From positions 1 to 11,430 of the forward strand of contig CAZJOD010000121.1 of NCBI GenBank assembly GCA_964547525.1: 11,430 nucleotides of DNA, in the 5' to 3' direction. A program made the translations under genes and the position numbers. Below the pieces are notes generated by a model, which was not told the origin of the DNA, ran no database searches, and saw nothing but the letters and a program-made list of their open reading frames with translations. Below are positions 1 through 8,033 of this stretch, in pieces. Position 1 is the first letter of the stretch. The number at the start of each line of letters is the position of its first letter. This DNA is from CAZJOD01 sp964547525 (GTDB lineage Bacteria > Bacillota > Clostridia > JAAYHZ01).

Positions 1-934
1 AGAAAGGAACATAGTCACCTGTTATAGTGTCTTTATACATATGATCATTGGCTTGATCAAAACCGAACATAGCGTAGCTTATGTAACAGTCGAGCAAAGA
101 TAAATTAGACAATCCGGATCCATATGTATCATCCTCTCCATTACCGTCAGGATCATCTTCTGTAAAAGCTTTTAGGATATCTTTCACATCAGCGGTTGAA
201 AACTTTGTAGTGGATAAAAATACCCTGTCATTCCATTGGGGGTAAGCTTCGCTCCTTACAGGAACCAAGTCGTCTAATTGGTAACCTAAGTCTTCCAACC
301 AGTCCAATCTCCACATGGGCACATGTCCGCTATGTGTTGCTCTATGGGTTAACATCATCAAATGATAGAACTGACCAAAATTCGGGTCTTTTGCATCTTC
401 TACTTTATTAAAAAGTCTACCGATAGGTTCTTTTTCAAATAGAGCATAATAACTCGGAAAATAATTTTTAATCATTTCTTCAGATATCGTTCGTGTCAAA
501 CCTTGGGGGTACAAATCTTTCCCTGAACGATAATAAAAACCATAATCAGGAACATCACCTGCGGCTAACATCATGATGACTTGTTCCATATTACCGGAAT
601 CTACCATCACATTCCACATTTTTAAATCAACATTGAATTTTTCTTCTAATTCCAACTCATCCCATCTACCTTCTACATATAAATGTGAAGTATAAATACC
701 CACCAACCATGAAATTTCCATTTTTTCAGCAAAGGGATTAACTAAGCCGGTAGTAGTTTGCTCCGGAGTGGTTGTAACGGCTTTAGCTGTTGTAGTCGTA
801 GTCTTAGTGGTTTGTGAACCGGTTGTAGTAGTATCATTGCTTATGGGCTGTTCTGTCTCGCTTTCAGGTACACATGCCGCAAAACTAAAAAGAATTGCAA
901 CTGTTACTAATAAAGATATCAATTTTTTAATCAT
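1..934 (-). CDS. ABC transporter solute-binding lipoprotein, 3' end cut by window edge
   Basis: Partial gene: 311 codons are visible and the C-terminus lies beyond position 1. It is the extracellular lipoprotein of an ABC importer, probably for an oligosaccharide or similar organic solute (family 1 / LplA-like binding proteins). A basic-hydrophobic signal peptide (residues 1-20) ends in FAAC, so Cys21 would be lipidated. A Thr-rich tether of about 30 residues (34-63) follows, then a domain starting near residue 70. Family hallmarks are MLAAGDVPDY (122-131) and the acidic loop DPDGNGEDDTYG (261-272), both common in these proteins. The start is fixed by AGGAGGT at 939-945, four bases before the ATG. 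It lies 96 bases downstream of the GHL10-like gene on the same strand, so they are probably co-transcribed. Permease genes are not in the window; they may follow to the left. The ligand is unknown. Confidence 0.88.
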   Translation of the reverse strand, partial: MIKKLISLLVTVAILFSFAACVPESETEQPISNDTTTTGSQTTKTTTTTAKAVTTTPEQTTTGLVNPFAEKMEISWLVGIYTSHLYVEGRWDELELEEKFNVDLKMWNVMVDSGNMEQVIMMLAAGDVPDYGFYYRSGKDLYPQGLTRTISEEMIKNYFPSYYALFEKEPIGRLFNKVEDAKDPNFGQFYHLMMLTHRATHSGHVPMWRLDWLEDLGYQLDDLVPVRSEAYPQWNDRVFLSTTKFSTADVKDILKAFTEDDPDGNGEDDTYGSGLSNLSLLDCYISYAMFGFDQANDHMYKDTITGDYVPF

Positions 935-1030
935 TTTTACCTCCTATATTATCTTTTTAATTATTTTTAATACATATCAACTATTACAATATAAATTTCT
1001 AATCAATTGTTTTGACCCAGGGCTTTTGCA

Positions 1031-2542
1031 TTAGAGAGAATCATAAAAAACAGAAATTTTTATATCTTCCACTATTCCTTTTGATAAAGAACATATAATT
1101 TTTATATCGTTTCGTCCCACATTTAAAAAATCCACATCAATTTGAAAAATATGATATAAATCTACTTTACCCTCATAAAACACATCAAAACCATTGACAG
1201 TTATCTTGAAAACACTGATGTCTCCTTGCATTCTCACACATAATTTTGCTTTCCCATCATTTTTTTTGATATCTTCTCCGATAATAATATATGTTTCATA
1301 AATTTCACCACAATCTAATGTTACCGCTAAAGCCGGATTGAGAACAGGCATATTCATATATTCGTCATACGGTGTGTTTCCTCCAGCCGCACGTCCCATA
1401 CCGCGAATACTTACAAAATAATCTTTATTTAGACGTTCCAATGTTTTTTCCTCAGCAAGTTCTTTTGTAAGATTAGCATTTGAGGCACTAAATTGCTTTA
1501 AATCAATACCATTATAATTAAATAAAAACACACCGCTCGCACCTGCATAAAAAGCGTTTTGTGCCCTGCCTCTGTAACATTTCAGCGAATCTCTGTCCAC
1601 TCTTGCATCAGGATCTGCAATCCTATTTTCATCTAATGATGCAACATATTTTACATTATATTTTTTTGCCAATTTAACACTGTAGTCATGGTCATTTAAT
1701 TTAAAATATCCTCCTGTAATTAGAATATCAATTAACCCTCTCTCCAACCATGTTTTCAAATCCAATCCAATTTTTTTACAATACCCTAATGAATCAGGGA
1801 CTTTTACAGCAAATAAAATAGCTCTTTGTCTTTGGACGCTTTTTTTAATAATCATTTCTTTGATACGTATTAACAGTTCGGTCATCTGCCGGCACTCATC
1901 AGAGCTTGCCGCTTCACCATCAGCAACAGAAGCAAAGAATACAGGATGTCTGAAAAAATCCAGCTCAACCCCATCTATATCGTAATTCTCACAGATTTCT
2001 TCAACAAATTTATATGCATACTCTCGTATATCCTCTAATGCATAATCTACGGCAGACCAAGCACCATACTTTTGTTTCTTAGTTCGGTTTATTAATAATC
2101 TTTCAGGATGTTGTGACTTAATTTTGTTATTGTAAAAACAGGCTTTTGGCCCCGGTTCTTTTGCCGCATCATGTGTGTCATTCATTCGCATACCCCAAAA
2201 GACTTCCAATTCATTATCATGACAGTATTCCAGTATAATCTGTAAGCAATCTTTTCCGTTTTCAATTAATTTATGAGCAATATTATTGCAATATCTATCT
2301 TCAACCACAGTAAATAGTTGACCGTTTTTAGTATTATGAGTAAATTGACCGAAACCGGAACTTCTTGTCACATAGATCAAAGTGTCCACGCCGTTTCGAA
2401 TCAACTTTGTTGTACGCTTTTCTAATAGTTCTTCAGGGGTTGCTTTTGTACATTGTATTGCAACGTCTCCACCATCATTATCGAATATAACTCTTCGTCT
2501 TTTACATAAAGCTTCTTCTTTTAATTCTTCATATTTTTTCAT
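1031..2542 (-). CDS. TIM-barrel glycoside-hydrolase-like protein (GHL10/DUF187-like)
   Basis: 503 residues, no signal peptide, so probably cytoplasmic. The barrel spans about residues 15-370. The motif DGVELDFFRHP (190-200) matches the strand-4 DGIHLDYxRxP pattern of GHL10-type putative glycosyl hydrolases and points to Asp190/Glu193/Asp195 as candidate active-site acids. The preceding WG (116-117) and following FAVKVPD (244-250) and ITGGYF (275-280) fit later barrel strands. Residues about 395-503 look like a beta-sandwich accessory domain (ITVNGFDVF, LNVGRNDIKI). The start is supported by GGAG at 2550-2553, seven bases before the ATG. It lies 57 bases after the deacetylase and 96 before the binding protein, suggesting a three-gene transcript. 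The family has few characterised members, so the linkage cleaved is unknown. Confidence is good for the fold and modest for hydrolase activity. Confidence 0.78.
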   Translation of the reverse strand: MKKYEELKEEALCKRRRVIFDNDGGDVAIQCTKATPEELLEKRTTKLIRNGVDTLIYVTRSSGFGQFTHNTKNGQLFTVVEDRYCNNIAHKLIENGKDCLQIILEYCHDNELEVFWGMRMNDTHDAAKEPGPKACFYNNKIKSQHPERLLINRTKKQKYGAWSAVDYALEDIREYAYKFVEEICENYDIDGVELDFFRHPVFFASVADGEAASSDECRQMTELLIRIKEMIIKKSVQRQRAILFAVKVPDSLGYCKKIGLDLKTWLERGLIDILITGGYFKLNDHDYSVKLAKKYNVKYVASLDENRIADPDARVDRDSLKCYRGRAQNAFYAGASGVFLFNYNGIDLKQFSASNANLTKELAEEKTLERLNKDYFVSIRGMGRAAGGNTPYDEYMNMPVLNPALAVTLDCGEIYETYIIIGEDIKKNDGKAKLCVRMQGDISVFKITVNGFDVFYEGKVDLYHIFQIDVDFLNVGRNDIKIICSLSKGIVEDIKISVFYDSL

Positions 2543-2599
2543 ATCAATTCTCCGGTTTATTTTTATAATTTATAGTCAATGTATATGGCAATACATTAT

Positions 2600-3499
2600 T
2601 TATAAATTCACATATGGTGCAACCATATAGGCTCTTCTTTCGAGTTGTTCTTTTTCTGTTTCATTCGCCCATCTTTCCATCCGCTCCGGTAAAGGTAAAT
2701 AATATGTAAGCTCCGGTTTATAACGGATAAAAGGTTCTGCGTAACCGGTTTTCATTCTGTTTCCATTTACCCCGAATGAAGTCTCTATTGATTTTTTAGC
2801 ATAATTTCCACTATACTGTTGACTGTTCATACAATTTCTTGCTCTGGTTATTTCCTCAACCACATCCGACACATCAACAAATAAATCACAATAGCAAGTA
2901 GTGTCCGCATCTAATGCCGTGCTTTTAAAATTAAAATTGTCCGGAAAAGCGAAAAGCATTTGTGGTGTACGGTGTGCTGGATTTTGGTCGTCAAAGTCTA
3001 CATTACCTGCAAACATCATAGCTTGAACCACCATGTTTCCTACTTGGGGGTGCTGGCCAATTCCCATATTGCTTTTAGGATAATGTGTAATTAAAATATC
3101 GGGCTTAACTTCCCGGATAAGTTTTGCTATAGCGATAATATCGGTCTCGTTAACAAGATTTATTTTATCCTCCACACCCATGAAACGAACATCATCAATG
3201 CCTAAAATCTTACAGGCGTTTATTACTTCCTGGTTTTTAATAAGACCCCGATCATCTCGTAAAGTTTTAGCTTCTTCTTTTTTATAACCACCGCCTGTAA
3301 ACCGCAACTTATCCGATACAACCTCATCATGAACCCTTATTCCCTGTAATACGGCTACTAATGTTACATTATCCCCTCTTCTTACATGGTGTAACAATGT
3401 ACCACCACAATGGTCGAAAGTATCAGCCGGATGCGCCATGATTACCATTATATTCAGTTTCTTTTGTGTATAACCACTCATCTTATCTGAAAAATCCAT
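2600..3499 (-). CDS. PIG-L/LmbE-family deacetylase with variant active-site motif
   Basis: 299 residues. PIG-L enzymes are Zn-dependent hydrolases that remove acetyl groups from N-acetyl sugars and related amides. The N-terminal motif is AHPADTFDHCGG (residues 22-33) where the family normally has AHPDDxxxxxGG. The zinc-binding His23 and Asp26 are kept, but the position of the general-base Asp (Asp15 of MshB) is Ala25. The second zinc His is probably His150 in GQHPQVG, which aligns with the family HPDHRAVG; the paired HPD residues are not conserved. I chose the ATG at 3499 because GGAGGT lies eight bases upstream (3508-3513). An upstream in-frame ATG at 3526 has no ribosome site and would put that site inside the gene. 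It is followed after 57 bases by the GHL10-like gene. It may be an active divergent subfamily or a changed enzyme. Confidence 0.85.
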   Translation of the reverse strand: MDFSDKMSGYTQKKLNIMVIMAHPADTFDHCGGTLLHHVRRGDNVTLVAVLQGIRVHDEVVSDKLRFTGGGYKKEEAKTLRDDRGLIKNQEVINACKILGIDDVRFMGVEDKINLVNETDIIAIAKLIREVKPDILITHYPKSNMGIGQHPQVGNMVVQAMMFAGNVDFDDQNPAHRTPQMLFAFPDNFNFKSTALDADTTCYCDLFVDVSDVVEEITRARNCMNSQQYSGNYAKKSIETSFGVNGNRMKTGYAEPFIRYKPELTYYLPLPERMERWANETEKEQLERRAYMVAPYVNL

Positions 3500-3534
3500 C
3501 ACTTTAAACCTCCACTTTAAAAACATTAGACCAT

Positions 3535-3584
3535 TTATAATAAAACTATTATTATTTATTATAACAATGTATGGGTAATGTTAA
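3535..3584 (-). promoter_or_regulatory. Possible promoter and AT palindrome before the deacetylase operon
   Basis: Read on the minus strand, TATAAT (3558-3563) lies 15 bases after TTAACA (3579-3584), a short but possible sigma-A spacing. A 10-bp AT-only inverted repeat (TTATAATAAA 3535-3544, TTTATTATAA 3555-3564) overlaps the -10. It could be an operator, but AT-rich sequence produces such repeats by chance. Between this and the araC-type stop lies only a weak GCCAT/ATGGC hairpin (3598-3620), so read-through from the regulator is possible. Confidence 0.3.
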
Positions 3585-3720
3585 AATGAACGAATATGCC
3601 ATCTTTTTAAAAACAATGGCCTAATAATACACAAATTTCAACAATATACCACATATAAAATATGGAGTTATAACAAAAGATTTATAAATTATAAAAGAAC
3701 GTTATTTTCGTTGACCATCT

Positions 3721-4611
3721 TTATTTAGGCATATTTCGATATTCTTTAGGTGTCATACCTGTTGTTTGCTTAAATATTTTGAAAAAGAAATTAGGATTGT
3801 TATACCCGATCATTTCAGATATTTTTGTAACGGTATATGTTTTATTTCTCAATAGATAACATGCATGATAGATACGATGCTGCGTAAGCTTTTGCAGAAA
3901 AGTCAGTCCATATGACTCTTGTAAAATCCGAGTCACCTGTCGAACGCTCAGATATAGCGTTTGTGCGAGATCCTGCACTTTTAGATCTTTCATGTAGTAT
4001 GAATTGAAAAATCCATCAATAAATGCTTCCCTATTCTCCTGTGTACATTTTAAAAATGGTTTTCCTTCAACTTGTATTGTTTTAAAAACTTCTCTTAGAA
4101 TACTAATAACAAGCTGTACAAAATAGCTATTAATTACAGCTGTATAGCTAAGTTTTGTATTGTCGAATTCCGTTATTATCCGGTCTACTAAGTTAACTTG
4201 ATTGATATTGTTTTCGAATATACAATACTTATTAATTTGATTGGCACAATTTATAATTTCCGATGTAGTCATTCCGTTTTTTGGTGCAATACTGAATCTA
4301 AAACTGCATCGAGAGGTGACCTCATCCGAAATATTCATAATGGAATGGTATACATGAGGACTTATAATACAACAACTACCGGCATGCAGAGTGATTTCCC
4401 TATGGTTTATATTAAAAAGATGCTCTCCACTTTTTATCAAATGCACTTCATACACAGGATGATTATGAAATGTTACCGTCCAAGAACCGGACCCGTAAAA
4501 GCTCTTATTAAGATAAACATAAAGCAAAGCATCTTGAAGATCCACTTCGCAATTAAAAGTCTTCGTATCGTTCATTTGTTCAATTTGAAAACCTTCTATT
4601 CTATCCGTCAT
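3721..4611 (-). CDS. AraC-family transcriptional regulator
   Basis: 296 residues. The N-terminal half is a cupin-type sensor (about 15-110): a histidine-rich stretch HNHPVYEVHLI (49-59), then HAGSCCIISPHVYHS (76-90), typical of sugar-responsive AraC proteins. The C-terminal 90 residues carry the two helix-turn-helix motifs: DLAQTLYLSVRQVTRILQ (214-231) and ITxxxGYNNPNFFFKxFKQxxGMTPKEYR (264-292), matching the AraC signature. I chose the ATG at 4611 because AAGGCGG (4618-4624) stands six bases upstream. A longer frame from 4710 adds 33 residues without a ribosome site. It sits between two hydrolase genes on the same strand and probably senses the substrate and controls the surrounding catabolic genes, perhaps also itself. 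No transmembrane sensor is present, so the signal must be cytoplasmic. Confidence 0.92.
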   Translation of the reverse strand: MTDRIEGFQIEQMNDTKTFNCEVDLQDALLYVYLNKSFYGSGSWTVTFHNHPVYEVHLIKSGEHLFNINHREITLHAGSCCIISPHVYHSIMNISDEVTSRCSFRFSIAPKNGMTTSEIINCANQINKYCIFENNINQVNLVDRIITEFDNTKLSYTAVINSYFVQLVISILREVFKTIQVEGKPFLKCTQENREAFIDGFFNSYYMKDLKVQDLAQTLYLSVRQVTRILQESYGLTFLQKLTQHRIYHACYLLRNKTYTVTKISEMIGYNNPNFFFKIFKQTTGMTPKEYRNMPK

Positions 4612-4671
4612 AAAAAACCGCCTTAGTCGTTGTGAAAATAACAATACTTTTTTCAATATCTCTCTTAAAAA

Positions 4672-4710
4672 ATTATAATTATACAACTTGCATATTACAT
4701 CATATTGCAA
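4672..4710 (-). promoter_or_regulatory. Possible araC-type promoter with near-palindromic operator
   Basis: Two overlapping minus-strand TATAAT boxes lie at 4672-4677 and 4678-4683, about 60 bases before the regulator's ATG. No good -35 is found at 16-18 bases. Instead a near-palindrome, TTGCATATT...ATATTGCAA (4688-4710), covers that position. The arrangement is compatible with an activator-dependent or autoregulated promoter, but this is inference from layout only. Confidence 0.3.
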
Positions 4711-4851
4711 AAGCCGACCGAATCAACATTTTTCCTTATAGACTTATTTTAATGCTTTGCCAGGTTAATTACAATTGGTTACTTACATTCTTTTAATATT
4801 TTATTAATCATTGAATAGACATTCACTCCAATGACATTTATTAATTAATAT

Positions 4852-4895
4852 AAAGGAACGGTTCATTTAATAATATGGTATTGAACCGTTCCTTT
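4852..4895 (-). terminator. 14-bp hairpin, probable terminator of the GHL6-like gene
   Basis: Perfect inverted repeat AAAGGAACGGTTCA (4852-4865) / TGAACCGTTCCTTT (4882-4895) with a 16-base AT-rich loop, starting 40 bases past the hydrolase stop. On the minus strand the stem ends in CCTTT and runs into TATATTAATTAA, only a broken U-tract. It is likely to terminate or protect the 3' end of the hydrolase transcript. The imperfect U-run makes partial read-through into the regulator possible. Confidence 0.65.
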
Positions 4896-4935
4896 GATTT
4901 TAGTATAAACATAACAGACATAATATACAAAGTTA

Positions 4936-7056
4936 TTATTCCAATACAATTGTTTCAAATAATTCAAGTTTGGGTAGCGAAACAATTAAATGGTCATTAT
5001 CTCGTTTAGTAATTAATTCTTCTCCACCAACCAAAGTGCGAGCTTTGCTTTTTGATGTTTGTATATGAAGCAAAATATCATGTTGAGTATATATTTTTTC
5101 ATAAGGTCTGCTTAATCCACCTGTAAAATTAATCATGCTGACCATTTCTCTAGTTTTATCGTAGTTACTTCTATATGTCAATTCAACACTTATTTCTAAG
5201 TTTTCAGGTACAACATCCCTTTTGCTTAACATACAAAACAAGTTTTTCAGTAATTGTCTTATATCCGACTGTTTATAGTTCCAATAAAGGTCACCGAAAA
5301 CACCTGCCATATACACAGCTTTACCTTTTCCGAAGTTGTTCATGGTTATTGCAGGAAATTCCGAAGGCATAATTTCACTACCGTCCCATCCTTTGAATTT
5401 TACTGAATAATAACTCATTACCTGTGCGTTGGTAACCGAAACTTCAGTACTTACCAACGGTGAAGGTAATCTGTCAATAGTAATGCCGTTAAATAAATCT
5501 TTACGATTTTCCTGACGGAAGAAATAGAAATGAGGAAACGGTTTTAAAGGTGTGCGTAGCATTTTAATTCCGAAAAGATCGGATAGACTCAAATCTGATC
5601 CACGGTTACCACATTCGTCACATATAGATGTTTCAAAACTTGCGATAACGTTCCTGCCTTCTCTTACAAATTCTTTTAACCTGTCGTCAAACTCTTTGCC
5701 TGTGCATCCGACATTCGGCAATATCAACAGGTCGTATTTGAATATGTCTTCTTTTCGTACACTCTCTTCATCTATAATGTCACACGGTATATGGGCTTTT
5801 AATAACGCATCATAAAATCCATTGAATTCTTCATTTATGTCACCTGTTTTTTCCCCTTTTTGTCCTCCTTGGGTAAAATCACCATGCAATACAGAAGGTT
5901 TCGCATAAAAATTAATAGAATCCTCCGGCCAAACAATTGCAACTCTTGCCATTGAGCGGGTATTAAAATAATAATCTCTGTTATCAGAGAAAAATTTATA
6001 GTCTTTCCACATTGTTTTTGCCACAGGTTGATCTTTAAACCAGTGAAAACACGAAAACCAAACACCTGAACCGTGTACAGGAGGTTGAATGTTTGCCAAT
6101 CTAAGTTCAGGTTCTGTTATGTAGTAGCTTCTCCAAGGGCCGTGTGCAGGACTGTTTGCCACCATAGTGGGCTTACCTTCCGCTTGTGTTTGATAATATT
6201 TCGCATTAGATCCTTGTTTCCAGTGCGGGAGTGTTGTTAATGCGCCACCTACAAATCCACCTTCGGCTAATAAAACATCCTGATCTTTCATCAAAACTCT
6301 GTTATTTCTACCCACCACATAATAAGGCTCTGAGCGAGATCCTGAGTTACCGTATAATGCTACATCAGGTCTTACTTCTTTGATCGCTTTGTTACAATGT
6401 TCAAAAAATCTTCTTAAACTGTTCGATTGGAAAAATGCCAACTCTCTTAATTCAGGATTGCCGGGTTCTTTAGTCGGCATTTCTTTTCCATACGTTTCTT
6501 TATATAATTTACGGCAATTTTCACAATAACAAGCGTTGTTATACAAACAAGGCCCATCAAAAAAAATGCCGTCAATAGGATACTTACATAGATCCAGGCA
6601 AACGTCTCGAACCCAATCTCTCCAGGTTGAATTTACACAAAAGGAAGTTTCTATTCCATACAAATTCTCAATGGTACTTCCGTCATATCTTATTTGTTTC
6701 CATTTTGGGTACTCATTCCCAAATGCAGGTTTTATTGCATGAACATTAAAATATACAATAGTCCTATATCCTGCTTTTATTGATTTATCAAGGTATTCAC
6801 CTAAATAATCTCTTCCTGATCGTTTAAATTTATCGGACTTAAAATAACAAACCTTATTGCTTAGATGACCGTCTATAAAACTAAGTCCGTGTGTTTGAAG
6901 TGCATTAGATGCTTTGATATGTCTAACTTCAACTTCGGGATCGGCTTTTTCCTGCCAATCGTTGCCACTAGATATGCCCGGTAAAGTTGCCATATTCTGC
7001 TCGTATACCAATAACGGTTCGTTTACCCACCATCTTGTATCAATTTTCTTGTCCAT
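4936..7056 (-). CDS. GHL6/GH42-like glycoside hydrolase with beta-galactosidase trimerisation-type domain
   Basis: 706 residues, no signal peptide. The N-terminal barrel (about 40-360) has the GHL6 hallmark IDGIFFDGP (161-169), with Asp167 a candidate catalytic or substrate-binding acid, followed by CYCENC (176-181). That CxCxxC spacing is the one used for structural zinc in GH42 beta-galactosidases; Cys140 or Cys170 could be the fourth ligand. A second acid candidate is Glu265 in LLAEGGF. Residues about 370-610 form a flavodoxin/GATase-like domain (RVAIVWPED, YDLLILPNVG, REGRNVIASFE) resembling the GH42 trimerisation domain, and 611-706 a C-terminal beta domain. The start is set by AAGGAG (7065-7070), eight bases before the ATG. 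It is transcribed away from the plus-strand pair and ends in a hairpin. Substrate unknown; beta-galactosidase activity should not be assumed. Confidence 0.82.
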   Translation of the reverse strand: MDKKIDTRWWVNEPLLVYEQNMATLPGISSGNDWQEKADPEVEVRHIKASNALQTHGLSFIDGHLSNKVCYFKSDKFKRSGRDYLGEYLDKSIKAGYRTIVYFNVHAIKPAFGNEYPKWKQIRYDGSTIENLYGIETSFCVNSTWRDWVRDVCLDLCKYPIDGIFFDGPCLYNNACYCENCRKLYKETYGKEMPTKEPGNPELRELAFFQSNSLRRFFEHCNKAIKEVRPDVALYGNSGSRSEPYYVVGRNNRVLMKDQDVLLAEGGFVGGALTTLPHWKQGSNAKYYQTQAEGKPTMVANSPAHGPWRSYYITEPELRLANIQPPVHGSGVWFSCFHWFKDQPVAKTMWKDYKFFSDNRDYYFNTRSMARVAIVWPEDSINFYAKPSVLHGDFTQGGQKGEKTGDINEEFNGFYDALLKAHIPCDIIDEESVRKEDIFKYDLLILPNVGCTGKEFDDRLKEFVREGRNVIASFETSICDECGNRGSDLSLSDLFGIKMLRTPLKPFPHFYFFRQENRKDLFNGITIDRLPSPLVSTEVSVTNAQVMSYYSVKFKGWDGSEIMPSEFPAITMNNFGKGKAVYMAGVFGDLYWNYKQSDIRQLLKNLFCMLSKRDVVPENLEISVELTYRSNYDKTREMVSMINFTGGLSRPYEKIYTQHDILLHIQTSKSKARTLVGGEELITKRDNDHLIVSLPKLELFETIVLE

Positions 7057-7125
7057 ATAATGCGCTCCTTTTTAATAACAAAATTTTTTACTGATCTATA
7101 CTTTAGATTTACAAATTTTCTCTTT

Positions 7126-7155
7126 GTTATAATTACATAAATGACAAATATTCAA
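7126..7155 (-). promoter_or_regulatory. Candidate sigma-A promoter for the GHL6-like gene
   Basis: On the minus strand TTGAAT (7150-7155) and TATAAC (7126-7131) are separated by 18 bases and lie about 70 bases before the ATG at 7056. This is the best -35/-10 pair in the 250-base divergent region 7057-7306. No equally convincing promoter for the plus-strand gene at 7307 was seen, although TTGAAA (7176-7181) is a possible -35. Confidence 0.4.
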
Positions 7156-7306
7156 TACTATTTTAAAGCAACGACTTGAAAATGTCCATGATTCAATGAA
7201 ATAATAAATGTAAATATTACTACGTTTAATTTTTATTGCCAATGTATTTTAGAATGTTTCAGGAAACAATATAGACGATAAATTTCATTTAAGGCGGAAT
7301 TTTAAT

Positions 7307-8011
7307 ATGAACAAAAATGATTTTTCGAAATTCGAATATTGGCAGAAACAAAGAGAAGAAAATTTACCTGACATAACAGGTGCAAATTATGATATAACCG
7401 GCATCGACGAGGAAACTATTTTTCTTTGGACATCTATGTCCGGCCCTCCGCCTTGTTCAGGAGGGGTTGGCATGTGGGAGTTGATACCGAATGTAGACAT
7501 GTTAATCGGGTATCTTCGATATGTAAGTCTACCCAGGTTTTTTGAAGTATGGCTAAATCGAGATTCATGGGATAAAAGCGAAGATATGATAAGAGCCGAA
7601 GAATTATTTTCAAGAGCGGAGAGTACTGAAAATTCGGATCACAAAGAAGATATTCCGGTTATGAATATGATAATAAATGAAATCGATAAGCTATTTGATT
7701 TGCCTGACGACCAAAAGTATGAAAGCTTGGAAACCATTTTAGATAAATTTAATAAAAAATTTGACAACAACAAAACATGGTCTTTTGAATTAAATATATT
7801 TAAGAATGCTGTTTCAGTAGGTGAAGAATTATTTGAAAATGATATTGATCAAGTTGAAGATATATATTTCGAATATTTTCAGGATGACGAAGTGGAATTA
7901 GATGAAAAACAAATTAAAAAACAATGGTTAAATATCTGTAAAGAAGTATATGATGATAACGATTGTCTTGACATGTTTTTAGATGTTTTAAGAAGCAGCA
8001 ATTACTACTAA
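7307..8011 (+). CDS. Unrecognised acidic protein, 234 residues
   Basis: I do not recognise this protein. AAGGCGG (7291-7297) stands nine bases before the ATG, the same site variant as used by the AraC gene. The N-terminal third is the most structured-looking part: a glycine/proline/cysteine turn SGPPPCSGGVGMWEL (45-59), then LIGYLRYVSLPRFFEVWL (66-83), which looks like a compact hydrophobic fold. The remainder is helical and very acidic; I count about 53 Asp+Glu against 23 Lys+Arg. There is no signal peptide or membrane segment, so it is probably cytoplasmic. The next gene begins within about 25 bases, so they form a two-gene unit. Small acidic tandem proteins are often immunity proteins, but no toxin gene is in view and I assign no function. 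Confidence 0.75.
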   Translation: MNKNDFSKFEYWQKQREENLPDITGANYDITGIDEETIFLWTSMSGPPPCSGGVGMWELIPNVDMLIGYLRYVSLPRFFEVWLNRDSWDKSEDMIRAEELFSRAESTENSDHKEDIPVMNMIINEIDKLFDLPDDQKYESLETILDKFNKKFDNNKTWSFELNIFKNAVSVGEELFENDIDQVEDIYFEYFQDDEVELDEKQIKKQWLNICKEVYDDNDCLDMFLDVLRSSNYY

Positions 8012-8033
8012 TAAAATGGGGAGATTAATGTTT

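Larger units (their letters stand above)
4612..4935. other. Intergenic region between hydrolase and regulator genes
   Basis: 324 bases without a gene. It holds, in minus-strand order, the 14-bp hairpin after the hydrolase (4852-4895), an AT-rich stretch (about 4720-4850) with no recognisable site, and the putative regulator promoter (4672-4710). No small ORF with a ribosome site was found. Confidence 0.6.

Noticed and set aside
768..1034. Plus-strand frame with Val-rich N-terminus
   Set aside because: It is the antisense of the Thr-rich tether and signal peptide of the solute-binding lipoprotein and has no ribosome site.
3500..3526. Upstream start for the deacetylase
   Set aside because: It has no ribosome site and would contain the GGAGGT that serves the ATG at 3499.
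4198..4626. 142-codon plus-strand frame
   Set aside because: It lies fully antisense to the AraC-family gene, whose domains are clear.
5427..5459. 9-bp inverted repeat CGTTGGTAA / TTACCAACG inside the GHL6-like gene
   Set aside because: With a 15-base loop about one such repeat is expected by chance in this length of sequence, unlike the 12-bp one at 8213.
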